Origin: Silvimonas terrae
GTDB lineage: Bacteria; Pseudomonadota; Gammaproteobacteria; Burkholderiales; Chitinibacteraceae
Assembly (NCBI RefSeq): GCF_014202765.1
Contig: NZ_JACHHN010000001.1
Coordinates: forward strand, 208,118 to 272,117
Direction of reading: 5' to 3'
DNA length: 64,000 nt
Shown: positions 1-8,407 of the stretch, one piece after another
Layout of the letters: each line of letters opens with the position of its first letter
Numbering within the stretch: the first letter of the stretch is position 1
Notes under the pieces: model-generated
Databases searched by the model: none
What the model was told of the DNA's origin: nothing
The model's input: only the letters and a program-made list of their open reading frames with translations
Translations under genes and position numbers: made by a program

Positions 1-100
1 CGCCCACCGCCGGGGCCAGCAACAGCGTTTGCTCGGCACAAGACAGCCGGATCAGGGCCGGGGCGAGGGCGGTGTCGTCAAGTGATGCAGTCAGCGGCAT
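1..100 (-). CDS. Aldose 1-epimerase-like protein, N-terminal fragment (runs off window)
   Basis: Reading leftward from an ATG at 98-100 gives 33 open codons to the window edge (MPLTASLDDTALAPALIRLS, then a stretch ending LLLAPAVG). A short strand followed by 'LAPAVGG' resembles the start of galactose mutarotase/aldose epimerase proteins, where the first beta strands lead to a conserved Pro-x-x-Gly-Gly. It diverges from a LacI regulator and a sugar importer, which fits interconversion of sugar anomers. Only the N-terminus is visible, so the family call is tentative. Confidence 0.4.
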   Translation of the reverse strand, partial: MPLTASLDDTALAPALIRLSCAEQTLLLAPAVG

Positions 101-171
101 GGCAGAGTCCACAGGGGGTTTTGCACCGTATCGCGGCGCTATTGAAGTGGATTCTATCAATGTTTTGAAAA

Positions 172-186
172 ATTATTACTAATAAT
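172..186. promoter_or_regulatory. AT-rich palindrome, candidate LacI-family operator
   Basis: ATTATTA-C-TAATAAT is a perfect 15-bp palindrome in the gap between the divergent epimerase-like gene and the LacI regulator. A related, longer palindrome lies at 1478-1500, before the binding-protein gene. LacI-family proteins commonly bind such odd-centred palindromes, so autoregulation is inferred. Confidence 0.4.
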
Positions 187-386
187 ATTGGTTGTATGTG
201 GTGCGCATATCAGCGATAGAGCGGAAAAAACCGGGGTAATCGCATATCATGGCGTGTGAAAACAGGCGCTGGCGCTTATGTCGCCGGCTCTGAGCGACCG
301 GCTCAATGGCGCTGGCCATGACGGGGTGGTGATGCCGTCATGACTGTTGCGGGTTCTGTCTGTCGTCTCTTTACCAGGATCGCTCA

Positions 387-1475
387 ATGGCTAGTCCAAC
401 CCGAAAAACAGAAAAACTGCCGCAACGCCGGCCCACGATGACCGATATCGCCAAATCGGCGGGGGTGTCGCAATCCACGGTATCGCTGGTGCTCAACAAC
501 AATGTGGGCAGCGCCAAACTCTCGGACAAAACCCGCGCCAAAGTGCTGAAAATAGCGGCGGAACTGGGCTACCGGCTGACACATCGCACCACTGCGGCCC
601 CGCAGCGCGGGCGCAACATGATTGGGTATATCGTGGATTCCATCTCCACCAGCCCGCACCCGGTGGTGAGTGTGGATGGCGCGCGCGATGCCGCGTGGGA
701 GCACGATTGCGTGCTGTCGGTCTTTGCCACACGCGGCGATCCGGAAGTGGAAGAAGCCACCATCAATGCGCTGCTGGCTAACCCCACGCTGGTCGGCGTG
801 GTGTACTCCACCATCTTTACCCGCAAGGTCGAAGTGCCGGAGGCGCTCAAGCGCGTGCCGACCGTGTTGCTCAATTGCTACACCGATGAACGCAACTTCA
901 GTCATGTGGAGCCGGGCGAGGTGGGCGGCGGCCATAACGCCACGGAATACCTGATCAACGCCGGTCATACACGCATTGGTTTTATTAATGGTGAACCGTG
1001 GATGGATGCCGCCAAAGACCGTTTCAAAGGCTACCGCCAGGCCCTGGCCACCGCTGACTTGCCGTTTGACCCGCGCCTGGTGCGCGATGGCGACTGGATG
1101 AGCGGCACCGGCTTTGAACAAACCCTCTCGCTGATGGCCGAACCACGCCCGCCCACCGCGATTTTCTGCGCCAACGACCTGATGGCGCTGGGCGCGCTGG
1201 AAGCCTTGAAACAACTGGGGCTGAAGGCCCCGGATGATGTCGCCATCATGGGTTATGACGACCAGGAAATTGCCCGACACACCCACCCGCCGCTGACCAC
1301 CGTATTGTTGCCCAACTATGAAATGGGCCGCTGGGCCGTCGATACGCTGATTGCCGAGGCTGCATCGCCGGAAGATGCGGCCACGCAGGGGGCGCAGCGC
1401 AAGCGTCATATCAAGATGGAATGCCCGCTTGTGGTACGGGAATCGGTCGCGTGCCCGCAATCTGATCATGCTTGA
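387..1475 (+). CDS. LacI-family transcriptional regulator
   Basis: A 362-residue DNA-binding repressor or activator. The N-terminal helix-turn-helix is seen at about residues 17-65 (MTDIAKSAGVSQSTVSLVL), followed by the typical hinge and a periplasmic-binding-protein-like sugar-sensing domain (GYIVDS..., then VAIMGYDDQEIARHTHPPLT near the end). The ATG at 387 follows an AGGA ribosome site. It sits directly upstream of and co-directional with a CUT2 sugar importer, so it is very likely the local regulator. The effector is probably the imported sugar, but its identity cannot be read from the sequence. AT-rich palindromes upstream of it (172-186) and just after its stop (1478-1500) are candidate operators. 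Confidence 0.93.
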   Translation: MASPTRKTEKLPQRRPTMTDIAKSAGVSQSTVSLVLNNNVGSAKLSDKTRAKVLKIAAELGYRLTHRTTAAPQRGRNMIGYIVDSISTSPHPVVSVDGARDAAWEHDCVLSVFATRGDPEVEEATINALLANPTLVGVVYSTIFTRKVEVPEALKRVPTVLLNCYTDERNFSHVEPGEVGGGHNATEYLINAGHTRIGFINGEPWMDAAKDRFKGYRQALATADLPFDPRLVRDGDWMSGTGFEQTLSLMAEPRPPTAIFCANDLMALGALEALKQLGLKAPDDVAIMGYDDQEIARHTHPPLTTVLLPNYEMGRWAVDTLIAEAASPEDAATQGAQRKRHIKMECPLVVRESVACPQSDHA

Positions 1476-1477
1476 TC

Positions 1478-1500
1478 AATAATATTTGACAAATATTATT
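1478..1500. promoter_or_regulatory. 23-bp palindromic operator before the sugar-importer operon
   Basis: Perfect inverted repeat AATAATATTTG-A-CAAATATTATT, three bases after the LacI stop codon and about 75 bp before the binding-protein start. Its odd centre and position fit a LacI-family operator controlling the importer. It shares the AATAAT core with the palindrome at 172-186. Confidence 0.55.
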
Positions 1501-1573
1501 AATGAACCAAGAATCACCTCGTAGTCCAAAAACAAGAAGTACATTTTGCGAATGACGTTCCCCGAGGAGGTTC

Positions 1574-2551
1574 ATGATGCGAGTACGATCTGCTGGTCTG
1601 GCCGTTCTGGTTGCCAGTTTTGCATTGGCCACGGCCAGCGCCATGGCTGACGGTGTGCCCAAGCTGCCCCAGAAAGCCAGCTACAAAGTCGGTTTTGCCC
1701 AAACCGAGAGCAACAATCCCTGGCGTATTGCCGAAACCCAAAGCCTGAAAGACATTGCCGGCAAGTGTGGCTGGACGCTGGTGTATACCGACGCCGCCAG
1801 TTCCGCTTCCAAGCAGGTGGCCGATGTGCAATCCATGATTGCGCAAAAGGTAGACCTGATTGTGCTGGCCCCGCGTGAAGAAAAGCCGCTGGTTCCTGCC
1901 GTCATGGCGGCCAAGAAAGCCGGTATTCCAGTGATTGCCATTGACCGTGATCTGGACCAGAGCGTCGCCAAGCCGGGTCGCGACTACGTGACTTTCATTG
2001 GTTCTGACTTTGTGGATCAAGGTCACCGTGCAGCGGAATGGCTGATCAAGGCCACCGGCGGCAAGGGCAAGATTATTGAGCTGGAAGGCACCACCGGTTC
2101 CTCCCCGGCCAATAACCGCAAGAAGGGCTTTGACGACACCGTCAAGAAGCAAGCCGGCATGCAGATCATTGCCAGCCAGGATGGTGACTTTGCCCGTGAC
2201 AAGGGCCGCCAGGTGATGGAATCGCTGCTGCAAGCGCACCCGGATGTGACCGCCGTGTACGCTCACAACGACGAAATGGCGATGGGTGCCATTGCCGCGC
2301 TGGAAGCCGCTGGCAAGAAGCCGGGTAAGGACGTGATCGTGGTGTCGATTGACGGCACCAAGGACGCACTGCAAGCCATTATCGATGGCAAGCTGGGCGC
2401 CACCGTCCAGTCCAGCCCGTTCTTTGGTCCGATCTCTTGCAAGACCGCGCAGGATTACGCTGCGGGCAAGAAGATTCCGGCGTGGGTGAAGGTTGAAGAC
2501 AAGTTCTTTGACAAGAGCAACGCCAAGGAAAATCTGGCCAACGCCTTCTGA
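1574..2551 (+). CDS. Sugar ABC transporter periplasmic binding protein (CUT2, YtfQ-like)
   Basis: A 325-residue secreted binding protein that captures a sugar for the importer encoded downstream. A cleavable signal peptide (about residues 1-25, ending ASAMA-DG) precedes two Rossmann-like lobes. Family hallmarks are visible: QSMIAQKVDLIVLAP, IPVIAIDRD, the linker region GKIIELEGTTGSSPANNRKK, and VYAHNDEMAMGAIAALEAAG. These match the galactofuranose/arabinose-type YtfQ subgroup, but less closely than the second copy at 36405-37370. ATG at 1574 follows GAGGAGG. The gene is first in an operon with an ATPase and two permeases, separated from them by a hairpin and a terminator-like stem. The ligand is unknown. 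Confidence 0.93.
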   Translation: MMRVRSAGLAVLVASFALATASAMADGVPKLPQKASYKVGFAQTESNNPWRIAETQSLKDIAGKCGWTLVYTDAASSASKQVADVQSMIAQKVDLIVLAPREEKPLVPAVMAAKKAGIPVIAIDRDLDQSVAKPGRDYVTFIGSDFVDQGHRAAEWLIKATGGKGKIIELEGTTGSSPANNRKKGFDDTVKKQAGMQIIASQDGDFARDKGRQVMESLLQAHPDVTAVYAHNDEMAMGAIAALEAAGKKPGKDVIVVSIDGTKDALQAIIDGKLGATVQSSPFFGPISCKTAQDYAAGKKIPAWVKVEDKFFDKSNAKENLANAF

Positions 2552-2564
2552 TTGTTGAAAGTCG

Positions 2565-2628
2565 GCCAGGCCGGGTTTGGTGGCGTTCACCGCTCTGCCA
2601 GAGGTGACGTGGCAAAACCTGGCCTGGC
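2565..2628 (+). repeat. Long hairpin after the binding-protein gene
   Basis: Arms 2565-2578 and 2615-2628 pair at 13 of 14 positions, and the interior also contains TTCACC/GGTGA complementary stretches. It starts 14 bases after the stop codon of the binding-protein gene. Such stems often protect the 3' end of an upstream transcript, giving more binding protein than membrane components. Confidence 0.55.
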
Positions 2629-2703
2629 AAGACGAACTGGCGCGCATCTGGCTCTGGTCGGGTCTCCTCCATGCGCACAGGCTGGTTCTGTCTTCCTCTC
2701 TCA

Positions 2704-2727
2704 GGCCGGCTTGCCGGCCCTTTTTTT
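2704..2727 (+). terminator. Intra-operon Rho-independent terminator or attenuator
   Basis: GGCCGGC-TT-GCCGGCC followed directly by a run of T. It lies in the 301-bp gap (2552-2852) between the binding-protein and ATPase genes, so it probably lets only part of the transcripts continue into the transporter genes. Confidence 0.8.
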
Positions 2728-2852
2728 GCCTGGCGACCAGGCCTGGCGGGCCACAACCGGCCGGAAAGTCCATGGTGGATAGCAAAGCTGTCCAGCCAGA
2801 CCATAATCAGACAACACACCTCGACCGGCCCCTACGCAAGGCTGGAGGATTC

Positions 2853-4403
2853 ATGACGCAGACCATCACGGCACCATTGCTGCAGATGCACGGCATCAGC
2901 AAGGCATTTTCCGGTGTGCCGGCACTCAGGCAGGCGCGGCTGTCCATTGCACCCGGAGAGGTGCATGCGCTGATCGGACAGAACGGGGCAGGCAAATCGA
3001 CCCTGATCAAGATACTGACCGGTGCGTACAAGCGCGACAGCGGCGAGATCCTGTTTGCCGGCGAGCCGGTTCACTTTACGACGCCCCTGCAAGCGCAGAA
3101 GGGCGGTATCAGTACCATCTACCAGGAACTTAACCTGATCCCGCTGCGCAGTGTGGCAGAGAACATCTTCCTGGGGCGCGAACCACGCAAATACGGTTTG
3201 ATCGACTGGTTCCGCATCCACGCGGACGCTGCCGCCTTGCTGGACAAGCTGGGTATTGTGGCGGACGTGCGCATGCCGCTGAACCAGTGCAACACGGCCA
3301 CGCAGCAAATGGTGGCGATTGCCCGCGCGGTGTCCTTGCACGCCCGGCTGGTGATCATGGATGAGCCGACTTCCTCGCTGGATGAACAAGAGGTTGAAAC
3401 CTTGTTCCGGGTGATTCGGCAATTGAAGGCGGATGGCGTCTCGGTGATTTTTGTCAGCCACCGGCTGGACGAACTCTACGCCGTGTGCGACCGCGTGACG
3501 GTGATGCGGGACGGTCAGACCGTTGCGGAAAAATCCATGCAGGATATGGACAAGCTGCAACTGGTGACCACCATGCTGGGGCGCGAACTGGCCAGCACGG
3601 TGGCGCAGGCGGCAGGTGAAGAAATCAAGCCGGATGAAACCCGCACCCCGGTCGTTGAAATCAAAGCGCTGAAAAGCGGTGTGCGCGTCAACGACGCCAG
3701 CATGGCGGTATACCCTGGCGAGATCGTCGGTCTGGCCGGTTTGCTGGGCTCAGGCCGCACGGAGCTGGCGCGCTGTTTGTTTGGCGCTGACCGGGTTGAC
3801 CAGGGGGACATTTTGCTCAAAGGCCAAAAGCGGGCGTGGCAATCACCCTCTGACGCCATTGCCCAGGGCGTGGCGTACTTGTCTGAAGACCGCAAAATTG
3901 AAGGCATCATCCCCGATATGTCGGTGGAGGAGAACCTGACGCTGGTGCTGTTGCCGCGCCTGGTGAAGCTGGGTGTCGTTGATCGCAAACAGCAACAGGT
4001 GATTGTTCAGCGGTTCATTGAACGCCTGCAGATCAAGACGGCGGGTCCGAAGCAGAAGATTCGTGAGCTGTCTGGTGGTAACCAGCAAAAGGTGCTGCTG
4101 GCGCGCTGGCTGTGCGCAAAGATCGACTTTCTGATGCTGGATGAACCGACGCGCGGGATCGATGTGGGCGCCAAGGCAGAAATCCTCACGCTGATCCGTG
4201 AACTGGCGGATGACGGTCTGGGTGTGCTGATGATTGCCTCGGAACTCGAAGAGTTGACCGCCTATGCCCAACGCGTGGTGGTGCTGCGCGATGGCTACAC
4301 CGTCCGCGAGTTGTCCGGTAGCCAGATCAGTGAAGACAACATGATGGCGGCCATGGCCAATGCCACCGCCAAAGACAACCCCGTTGCGGAGAGAGCCCCA
4401 TGA
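2853..4403 (+). CDS. Sugar ABC transporter ATPase, two-domain (CUT2)
   Basis: A 516-residue cytoplasmic ATPase that powers sugar import. Domain 1 has Walker A GQNGAGKST, a degenerate signature (CNTATQQMVAIARAV) and Walker B VIMDEPTSSLD. Domain 2 has the degenerate P-loop GLLGSGRTELAR typical of CUT2 proteins, an intact signature LSGGNQQKVLLARWL and LMLDEPTRGIDVGAKAEI. Length and layout are those of RbsA/MglA/YtfR. The ATG at 2853 is chosen because of GGAGGA just upstream; the open frame extends further 5' but without family similarity. Its stop overlaps the next permease start (ATGA), which indicates translational coupling. Confidence 0.94.
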   Translation: MTQTITAPLLQMHGISKAFSGVPALRQARLSIAPGEVHALIGQNGAGKSTLIKILTGAYKRDSGEILFAGEPVHFTTPLQAQKGGISTIYQELNLIPLRSVAENIFLGREPRKYGLIDWFRIHADAAALLDKLGIVADVRMPLNQCNTATQQMVAIARAVSLHARLVIMDEPTSSLDEQEVETLFRVIRQLKADGVSVIFVSHRLDELYAVCDRVTVMRDGQTVAEKSMQDMDKLQLVTTMLGRELASTVAQAAGEEIKPDETRTPVVEIKALKSGVRVNDASMAVYPGEIVGLAGLLGSGRTELARCLFGADRVDQGDILLKGQKRAWQSPSDAIAQGVAYLSEDRKIEGIIPDMSVEENLTLVLLPRLVKLGVVDRKQQQVIVQRFIERLQIKTAGPKQKIRELSGGNQQKVLLARWLCAKIDFLMLDEPTRGIDVGAKAEILTLIRELADDGLGVLMIASELEELTAYAQRVVVLRDGYTVRELSGSQISEDNMMAAMANATAKDNPVAERAP

Positions 4404-5368
4404 CCGCGCTTGCCTTGCGGCTTGGCCAAAGCCGCCGATTGATCCCGTCTGGTGCGTTGCTGGGCCTGGCGTTGTTGCTGGTCTTTAACCTGGCGTTCAC
4501 GCAAAACTTTTTGTCGCTGCAAACCTTCAACATCAACCTCACCCAGGTCTCCACCATTGTGATCGTGGCGGTAGGCATGACCATGGTGATTGCCACGGGT
4601 GGCATTGATCTGTCAGTGGGTTCATTGATGGCGATCTCCGGGGCGCTGGCGCCGCTGATTTTTGGCGCGCACAGCGGATTGTTTGCCGTGCCGGTGCTGG
4701 GCATGGCATGCGCCCTGGTGTTGCCGGTGCTGGCTGCGTCTGCCGGTGGCGTGCTCAATGGCGTACTGGTCACCCGATTCAGAATCCAGCCCATTGTGGC
4801 TACGCTGATTCTGTTCATTGCTGGTCGTGGCATTGCCCAGGTGTTTACCAACGGCAATCTGCAAACCTTCAGCAATGACACCTTTCACTGGCTGGGCTTG
4901 GGCAAGGTGCTGGGGATTCCGGCACAGGTGATCATCATGCTGATCATTGTGGCGATTGCGGCGTGGGTCATGCGGGCCACCTTGTTTGGCCGCTATATCC
5001 TGGCTACGGGCGGCAACGAGCGTGCAGCGCGGCTGGCAGGCGTACCGGTAGCGCGGGTGAAGATGGCCGCGTATGTCATTTGCGGTGCGTTGTCGGGCCT
5101 GGCGGGTTTGCTGGTGATTGCCATTAACTCGTCGGCCGATGCCAATCTGATCGGTATGGGGATCGAGCTGGATGCCATTGCCGCCGTTGCCGTAGGCGGC
5201 ACGCTTCTGACTGGTGGCCGTGCCCGCATTCTGGGAACGCTGATCGGCGCGCTGATTATCCAGCTGGTGCGCTACACCTTGCTGGCTCACGGAGTGCCCG
5301 ATGCCGCGGCACTGGTCGTCAAGGCTGCCATTATCCTGGCCGCCGTTTACCTGCAAAAGCGGGAGTAA
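4400..5368 (+). CDS. Sugar ABC transporter permease (CUT2, YtfT-like)
   Basis: A 322-residue inner-membrane permease with about eight to ten hydrophobic segments. It carries the family motif GMTMVIATGGIDLSVGS near residue 60 and GNERAARLAGVPVARVK in the cytoplasmic loop that contacts the ATPase. Near the C-terminus it has ELDAIAAVAVGGTLLTGG. Its start overlaps the ATPase stop by four bases, and a second permease follows after seven bases. The paired permeases probably form a heterodimeric channel, as in the YtfT/YjfF arrangement. Confidence 0.93.
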   Translation: MTALALRLGQSRRLIPSGALLGLALLLVFNLAFTQNFLSLQTFNINLTQVSTIVIVAVGMTMVIATGGIDLSVGSLMAISGALAPLIFGAHSGLFAVPVLGMACALVLPVLAASAGGVLNGVLVTRFRIQPIVATLILFIAGRGIAQVFTNGNLQTFSNDTFHWLGLGKVLGIPAQVIIMLIIVAIAAWVMRATLFGRYILATGGNERAARLAGVPVARVKMAAYVICGALSGLAGLLVIAINSSADANLIGMGIELDAIAAVAVGGTLLTGGRARILGTLIGALIIQLVRYTLLAHGVPDAAALVVKAAIILAAVYLQKRE

Positions 5369-5375
5369 CCAAGTG

Positions 5376-6404
5376 ATGTCGAAATCTTTGCAAGTGGCGG
5401 CCGGCGAAGCGCTGGAGGCGCTGTCTGGTCCGCCGCAATCCGCACAGCGCAGAAGGCTGCATTTCTTGCGCACGCAAGGGGTGCTGGTCGCGCTGATCCT
5501 GTTGTTGATCTTTGGTGCTTGTCGCTACGACAACTTCCTGGGGGCGTACAACGTACTCACGCTGCTGCGCTACAACACCATGTTCGGGCTGATTGCGGTC
5601 GGGATGGCGTTTGTCATCATGACCGGCGGGATTGATCTTTCTGTGGGGACCACGGCCGCGCTCTCCAGCGTGATCTCTGCCATGCTCAGCCCGCATGGTA
5701 TCTGGCTGGGGCTGGCGGGCGGCGTGGGGGCAGGGCTGGTGATCGGGCTGGTGAACGGTCTGGCCATTACCCGGCTGAAAATCCTGCCGTTCATTGTCAC
5801 CCTGTGCACTTTCCTTGCCGCGCACGGCCTTGCTTTGCTGTTTGCCGGCAATCAGTCCGTCTCGGTGTCGTGGGACAGCGGTTTTACCACCTTTGGACAG
5901 GGCGATTTCCTGGGTTTCCCCATCCCGGCGTGGATCGGCGGGTTGGCGTTTATTGCTGGTTCAATCGCGCTCAACTTCAGCGGCTTTGGCCGTACCGTGC
6001 TGGCCATCGGCGGCAACGAAGAAGCCGCGCGGTTGATGGGCTTGCCGGTAGAGCGCGTGAAATTCTTTGTCTACCTGTTGAGCGGCGCGCTGGCCGGAGT
6101 GGCGGGGGTGATCCTGGCCTCGCAATTTGGCGCAGGCCAACCTAACGAAGGCAATGGCTGGGAGTTGTTTGCCATCGCCGCCGTGGTAGTGGGCGGCACG
6201 CGCCTGACCGGGGGCGAAGGCTCAATCGGTGCCACGCTCTCTGGCGTACTGTTGCTGGGTTTGATCTTCAATATCCTCAACTTTGAAAACGGCAAGGGCG
6301 TGATCAGCCTGTCGGCGTACTGGCAATCGGTGATCCGCGGCGTGTTCTTGCTGATTGTGGTGATCTTGCAAGCGCGCCTGGCAAAGAAAGAGAAGGACTT
6401 GTAG
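5376..6404 (+). CDS. Sugar ABC transporter permease (CUT2, YjfF-like)
   Basis: A 342-residue inner-membrane permease, the second of the operon. Motifs seen: GMAFVIMTGGIDLSVGT, GGNEEAARLMGLPVERVK and AIAAVVVGGTRLTGGEGS. The N-terminus has a longer cytoplasmic stretch before the first membrane segment. ATG at 5376 is preceded by an in-frame GTG at 5373, so the start is uncertain by one codon. It is the last gene of the importer operon. A tandem array of palindromic repeats begins ten bases downstream and probably ends or stabilises the transcript. Confidence 0.92.
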   Translation: MSKSLQVAAGEALEALSGPPQSAQRRRLHFLRTQGVLVALILLLIFGACRYDNFLGAYNVLTLLRYNTMFGLIAVGMAFVIMTGGIDLSVGTTAALSSVISAMLSPHGIWLGLAGGVGAGLVIGLVNGLAITRLKILPFIVTLCTFLAAHGLALLFAGNQSVSVSWDSGFTTFGQGDFLGFPIPAWIGGLAFIAGSIALNFSGFGRTVLAIGGNEEAARLMGLPVERVKFFVYLLSGALAGVAGVILASQFGAGQPNEGNGWELFAIAAVVVGGTRLTGGEGSIGATLSGVLLLGLIFNILNFENGKGVISLSAYWQSVIRGVFLLIVVILQARLAKKEKDL

Positions 6405-6413
6405 CCCGTCTTC

Positions 6414-6561
6414 GTAGCCCGGATGAAGCAGAGCGAGAATCCGGGGTGGCTATGCCGGCAAAAACAAGGCTCTGCCGTGGTTGTCATGCGCCGGATGGCG
6501 GGGCATTGATATTGCGAATGGCGTCATCCCGGATTCCCGCCTTCGGCTCCATCCGGGCTAC
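6414..6561. repeat. 148-bp palindromic repeat, copy 1 of 3
   Basis: Begins GTAGCCCGGATGAAGC and ends with the near-complement CTCCATCCGGGCTAC; the inner parts (GAGAATCCGGGG and CATCCCGGATTCCCG) also pair. This is a REP/BIME-like extragenic element at the 3' end of the importer operon. Confidence 0.85.
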
Positions 6562-6576
6562 AGATCGTTCTGCACC

Positions 6577-6724
6577 GTAGCCCGGATGAAGCAGAGCGAG
6601 AATCCGGGGTGGGTATGCCGGTAAGGACAATGCTCCGGTGTGGGTGCCATGCGCGGGATGGCGGGGCATCGATATTGCGAATGGCGTCATCCCGGATTCC
6701 CGCCTTCGGCTCCATCCGGGCTAC
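6577..6724. repeat. 148-bp palindromic repeat, copy 2 of 3
   Basis: Same length and ends as copy 1, starting 163 bp after it. Differences are scattered substitutions, for example GTAAGGACAATGCTCC in the centre. The stretch 6405-6959 between the permease and the acetyltransferase holds only these repeats. Confidence 0.85.
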
Positions 6725-6742
6725 GAATGATGTATCAGCACC

Positions 6743-6890
6743 GTAGCCCGGATGAAGCGCAGCGAGAATCCGGGGTGGGTATGCCGGCAAGAACAATGCG
6801 CCGGTGTGGTTGTCATGCGTCAGATGGCGGGGCATCGATATTGCGACTGGCGTCATCCCGGATTCCCGTCTTCGGCTCCATCCGGGCTAC
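6743..6890. repeat. 148-bp palindromic repeat, copy 3 of 3
   Basis: Same length and ends as copies 1 and 2, starting 166 bp after copy 2. The short spacers after copies 2 and 3 also share GAATGATGTATCAG, so part of the flank was duplicated with the element. Confidence 0.85.
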
Positions 6891-6959
6891 GAATGATGTA
6901 TCAGGATGTCTGCCATCTCATCTTCTTGCTGAACGCGCTAGAATCCCCATGTCCTCCCT

Positions 6960-7505
6960 GTGGAACTGGCCATCTTGCCTGCATCTCCCCTGATCACCAC
7001 CGAACGCCTCACGCTGCGCTGGCTTGTCTTGGCAGATGCGCCTTTCATCTTCGATCTGCTCACCAACCCTTCCTGGTTGCAATACATCGGCGATAAAGGG
7101 TTCAAATCTGTCGAAGATGCGCGCAATTACATCGAAACGGGCCCAGTGGCCATGTATGAGCGCTGCGGCCATGGGCTCTACCTGGTGGAGCGCAAAGAAG
7201 ACGGCGCACCGCTGGGTCTGTGTGGCCTGATCAAGCGCGACGGGCTGGACGACGTGGATATCGGCTACGGCTTCATGCCGCAATTCTGGGCCCAGGGCTA
7301 CGCGCTGGAGTCCTCGCTCGCCGTGCTGGAATACGGCTACCAGACGCTGGGCTTGCCCCGTATTGTGGCCATCACCTCAGACGACAACGCGGCCTCCATG
7401 CGCTTGCTGGAAAAACTGGGCCTGCGCCACACCGCCAATGTGCGGCTGGCCGCCATCGATGAAGACATGTTGTTGTACACCCCGGCGGACGGACTATGCA
7501 TCTGA
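6960..7505 (+). CDS. GNAT-family N-acetyltransferase (RimJ/RimL type)
   Basis: About 181 residues of a single GNAT domain that transfers an acetyl group from acetyl-CoA to an amine or protein N-terminus. It opens with LITTERLTLRWL, a classic RimJ/RimL/spermidine-type start. It has the acetyl-CoA loop region DIGYGFMPQFWAQGYALESS and the late motif ITSDDNAASMRLLEKLGL. The start is a GTG at 6960 with no convincing ribosome site, so the first ten or so residues are unsure. The 3' end overlaps the next cupin gene by ten bases, so the two are probably co-transcribed. The substrate is unknown. Confidence 0.85.
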   Translation: MELAILPASPLITTERLTLRWLVLADAPFIFDLLTNPSWLQYIGDKGFKSVEDARNYIETGPVAMYERCGHGLYLVERKEDGAPLGLCGLIKRDGLDDVDIGYGFMPQFWAQGYALESSLAVLEYGYQTLGLPRIVAITSDDNAASMRLLEKLGLRHTANVRLAAIDEDMLLYTPADGLCI

Positions 7506-7825
7506 ACGACATCCCGTTTGGCACCACCGACTGGTCTGCCATTGCACCCACCGAACACGCAGGCGAGCAGGGCAAGGCCATCTGGCGCACGCAGCAGTTT
7601 GGCGACATTCGCGTGCGCATGGTGGAGTACACGCCCGGTTATCTGGCGGATCACTGGTGCGTGAAAGGCCATATTCTCTTGTGTCTGGAAGGCGAACTAC
7701 ACACCGAACTGGCCGATGGCCGCGTGTTTACGCTCAAGCCTGGTGTGAGTTACCAGGTGGCGGATAATGCCGAACCACATCGCTCGTATACGGATGTGGG
7801 TGCACGATTGTTTATTGTGGATTGA
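7496..7825 (+). CDS. Small cupin protein with the DHxC-type motif
   Basis: A 109-residue single-domain cupin. The second half shows the beta-barrel motifs LADHWCVKGHILLCLEGEL and GRVFTLKPGVSYQVAD. The order Asp-His-Trp-Cys resembles the small family annotated as 'DHCW motif cupin fold protein', whose function is not known. It overlaps the GNAT gene and is followed after 14 bases by a second cupin, so the three genes likely form one unit. A metal-binding or small-molecule-binding role is inferred from the fold only. Confidence 0.8.
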   Translation: MHLNDIPFGTTDWSAIAPTEHAGEQGKAIWRTQQFGDIRVRMVEYTPGYLADHWCVKGHILLCLEGELHTELADGRVFTLKPGVSYQVADNAEPHRSYTDVGARLFIVD

Positions 7826-7839
7826 GTGGGATACCCCTG

Positions 7840-8355
7840 ATGACCCGACCTGATTTCATCAAGCACTGGCAAGACATCCAGCAGCCCGCTGAGGGCGCGT
7901 CCTACCCTGGTAGTGCAGAGATTTTTACGCTCTCTTCCTCATTCAGCCCGGTATTTGGCCTGGAGCGGATTGGCATTCACCATGAAGTCCTGCCGCCTGG
8001 CCGCCGCACCTGTTGGCCGCATGCCGAGAAAACCGAAGAAGAGTTTGTCTACGTGATTGAAGGCACGCCGGATGCCTGGATTGATGGCGTGTTGCATCGC
8101 CTGAAGGCGGGTGATGCGGTCGGCTTCAAGCCGGGCACCGGGATTGCACACGTGTTCCTGAACAATACAGATGAACCGGTACGCTTGTTGGTGGTGGGTG
8201 AACACAAACGACCAGATAACCAGGTGCATTATCCAATGCATACGGCCTACAACGCGCAGATCGGGAAGGATCACTGGGCGGATGCGCCGACCCAATTGCA
8301 GGGCGAGCATGATGGTTTGCCGGATCAATTGCGTGTGTCCAACGGGCCGTTCTAG
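7840..8355 (+). CDS. Cupin domain-containing protein
   Basis: A 171-residue protein with a central cupin barrel. Motif 1 is seen as RTCWPHAEKTEEEFVYVIEG (His and Glu residues that usually hold a metal). Motif 2 is seen as GDAVGFKPGTGIAHVFLNN. The frame is open upstream to a TTG at 7822, but the ATG at 7840 gives a sensible N-terminus. The C-terminal 40 residues (after VGEHKRPDNQVHYP) resemble larger stand-alone cupins of unknown substrate. It is the last gene of the GNAT-cupin-cupin group and converges on the TolC gene. Confidence 0.82.
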   Translation: MTRPDFIKHWQDIQQPAEGASYPGSAEIFTLSSSFSPVFGLERIGIHHEVLPPGRRTCWPHAEKTEEEFVYVIEGTPDAWIDGVLHRLKAGDAVGFKPGTGIAHVFLNNTDEPVRLLVVGEHKRPDNQVHYPMHTAYNAQIGKDHWADAPTQLQGEHDGLPDQLRVSNGPF

Positions 8356-8407
8356 GCTGTTTGCAAAGCAGCCTCAGATTCCCGGCAATATACCTCGACA
8401 TATCTGA

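Noticed and set aside
384-1469. A 361-codon minus-strand frame
   Set aside because: Complete shadow of the first LacI gene.
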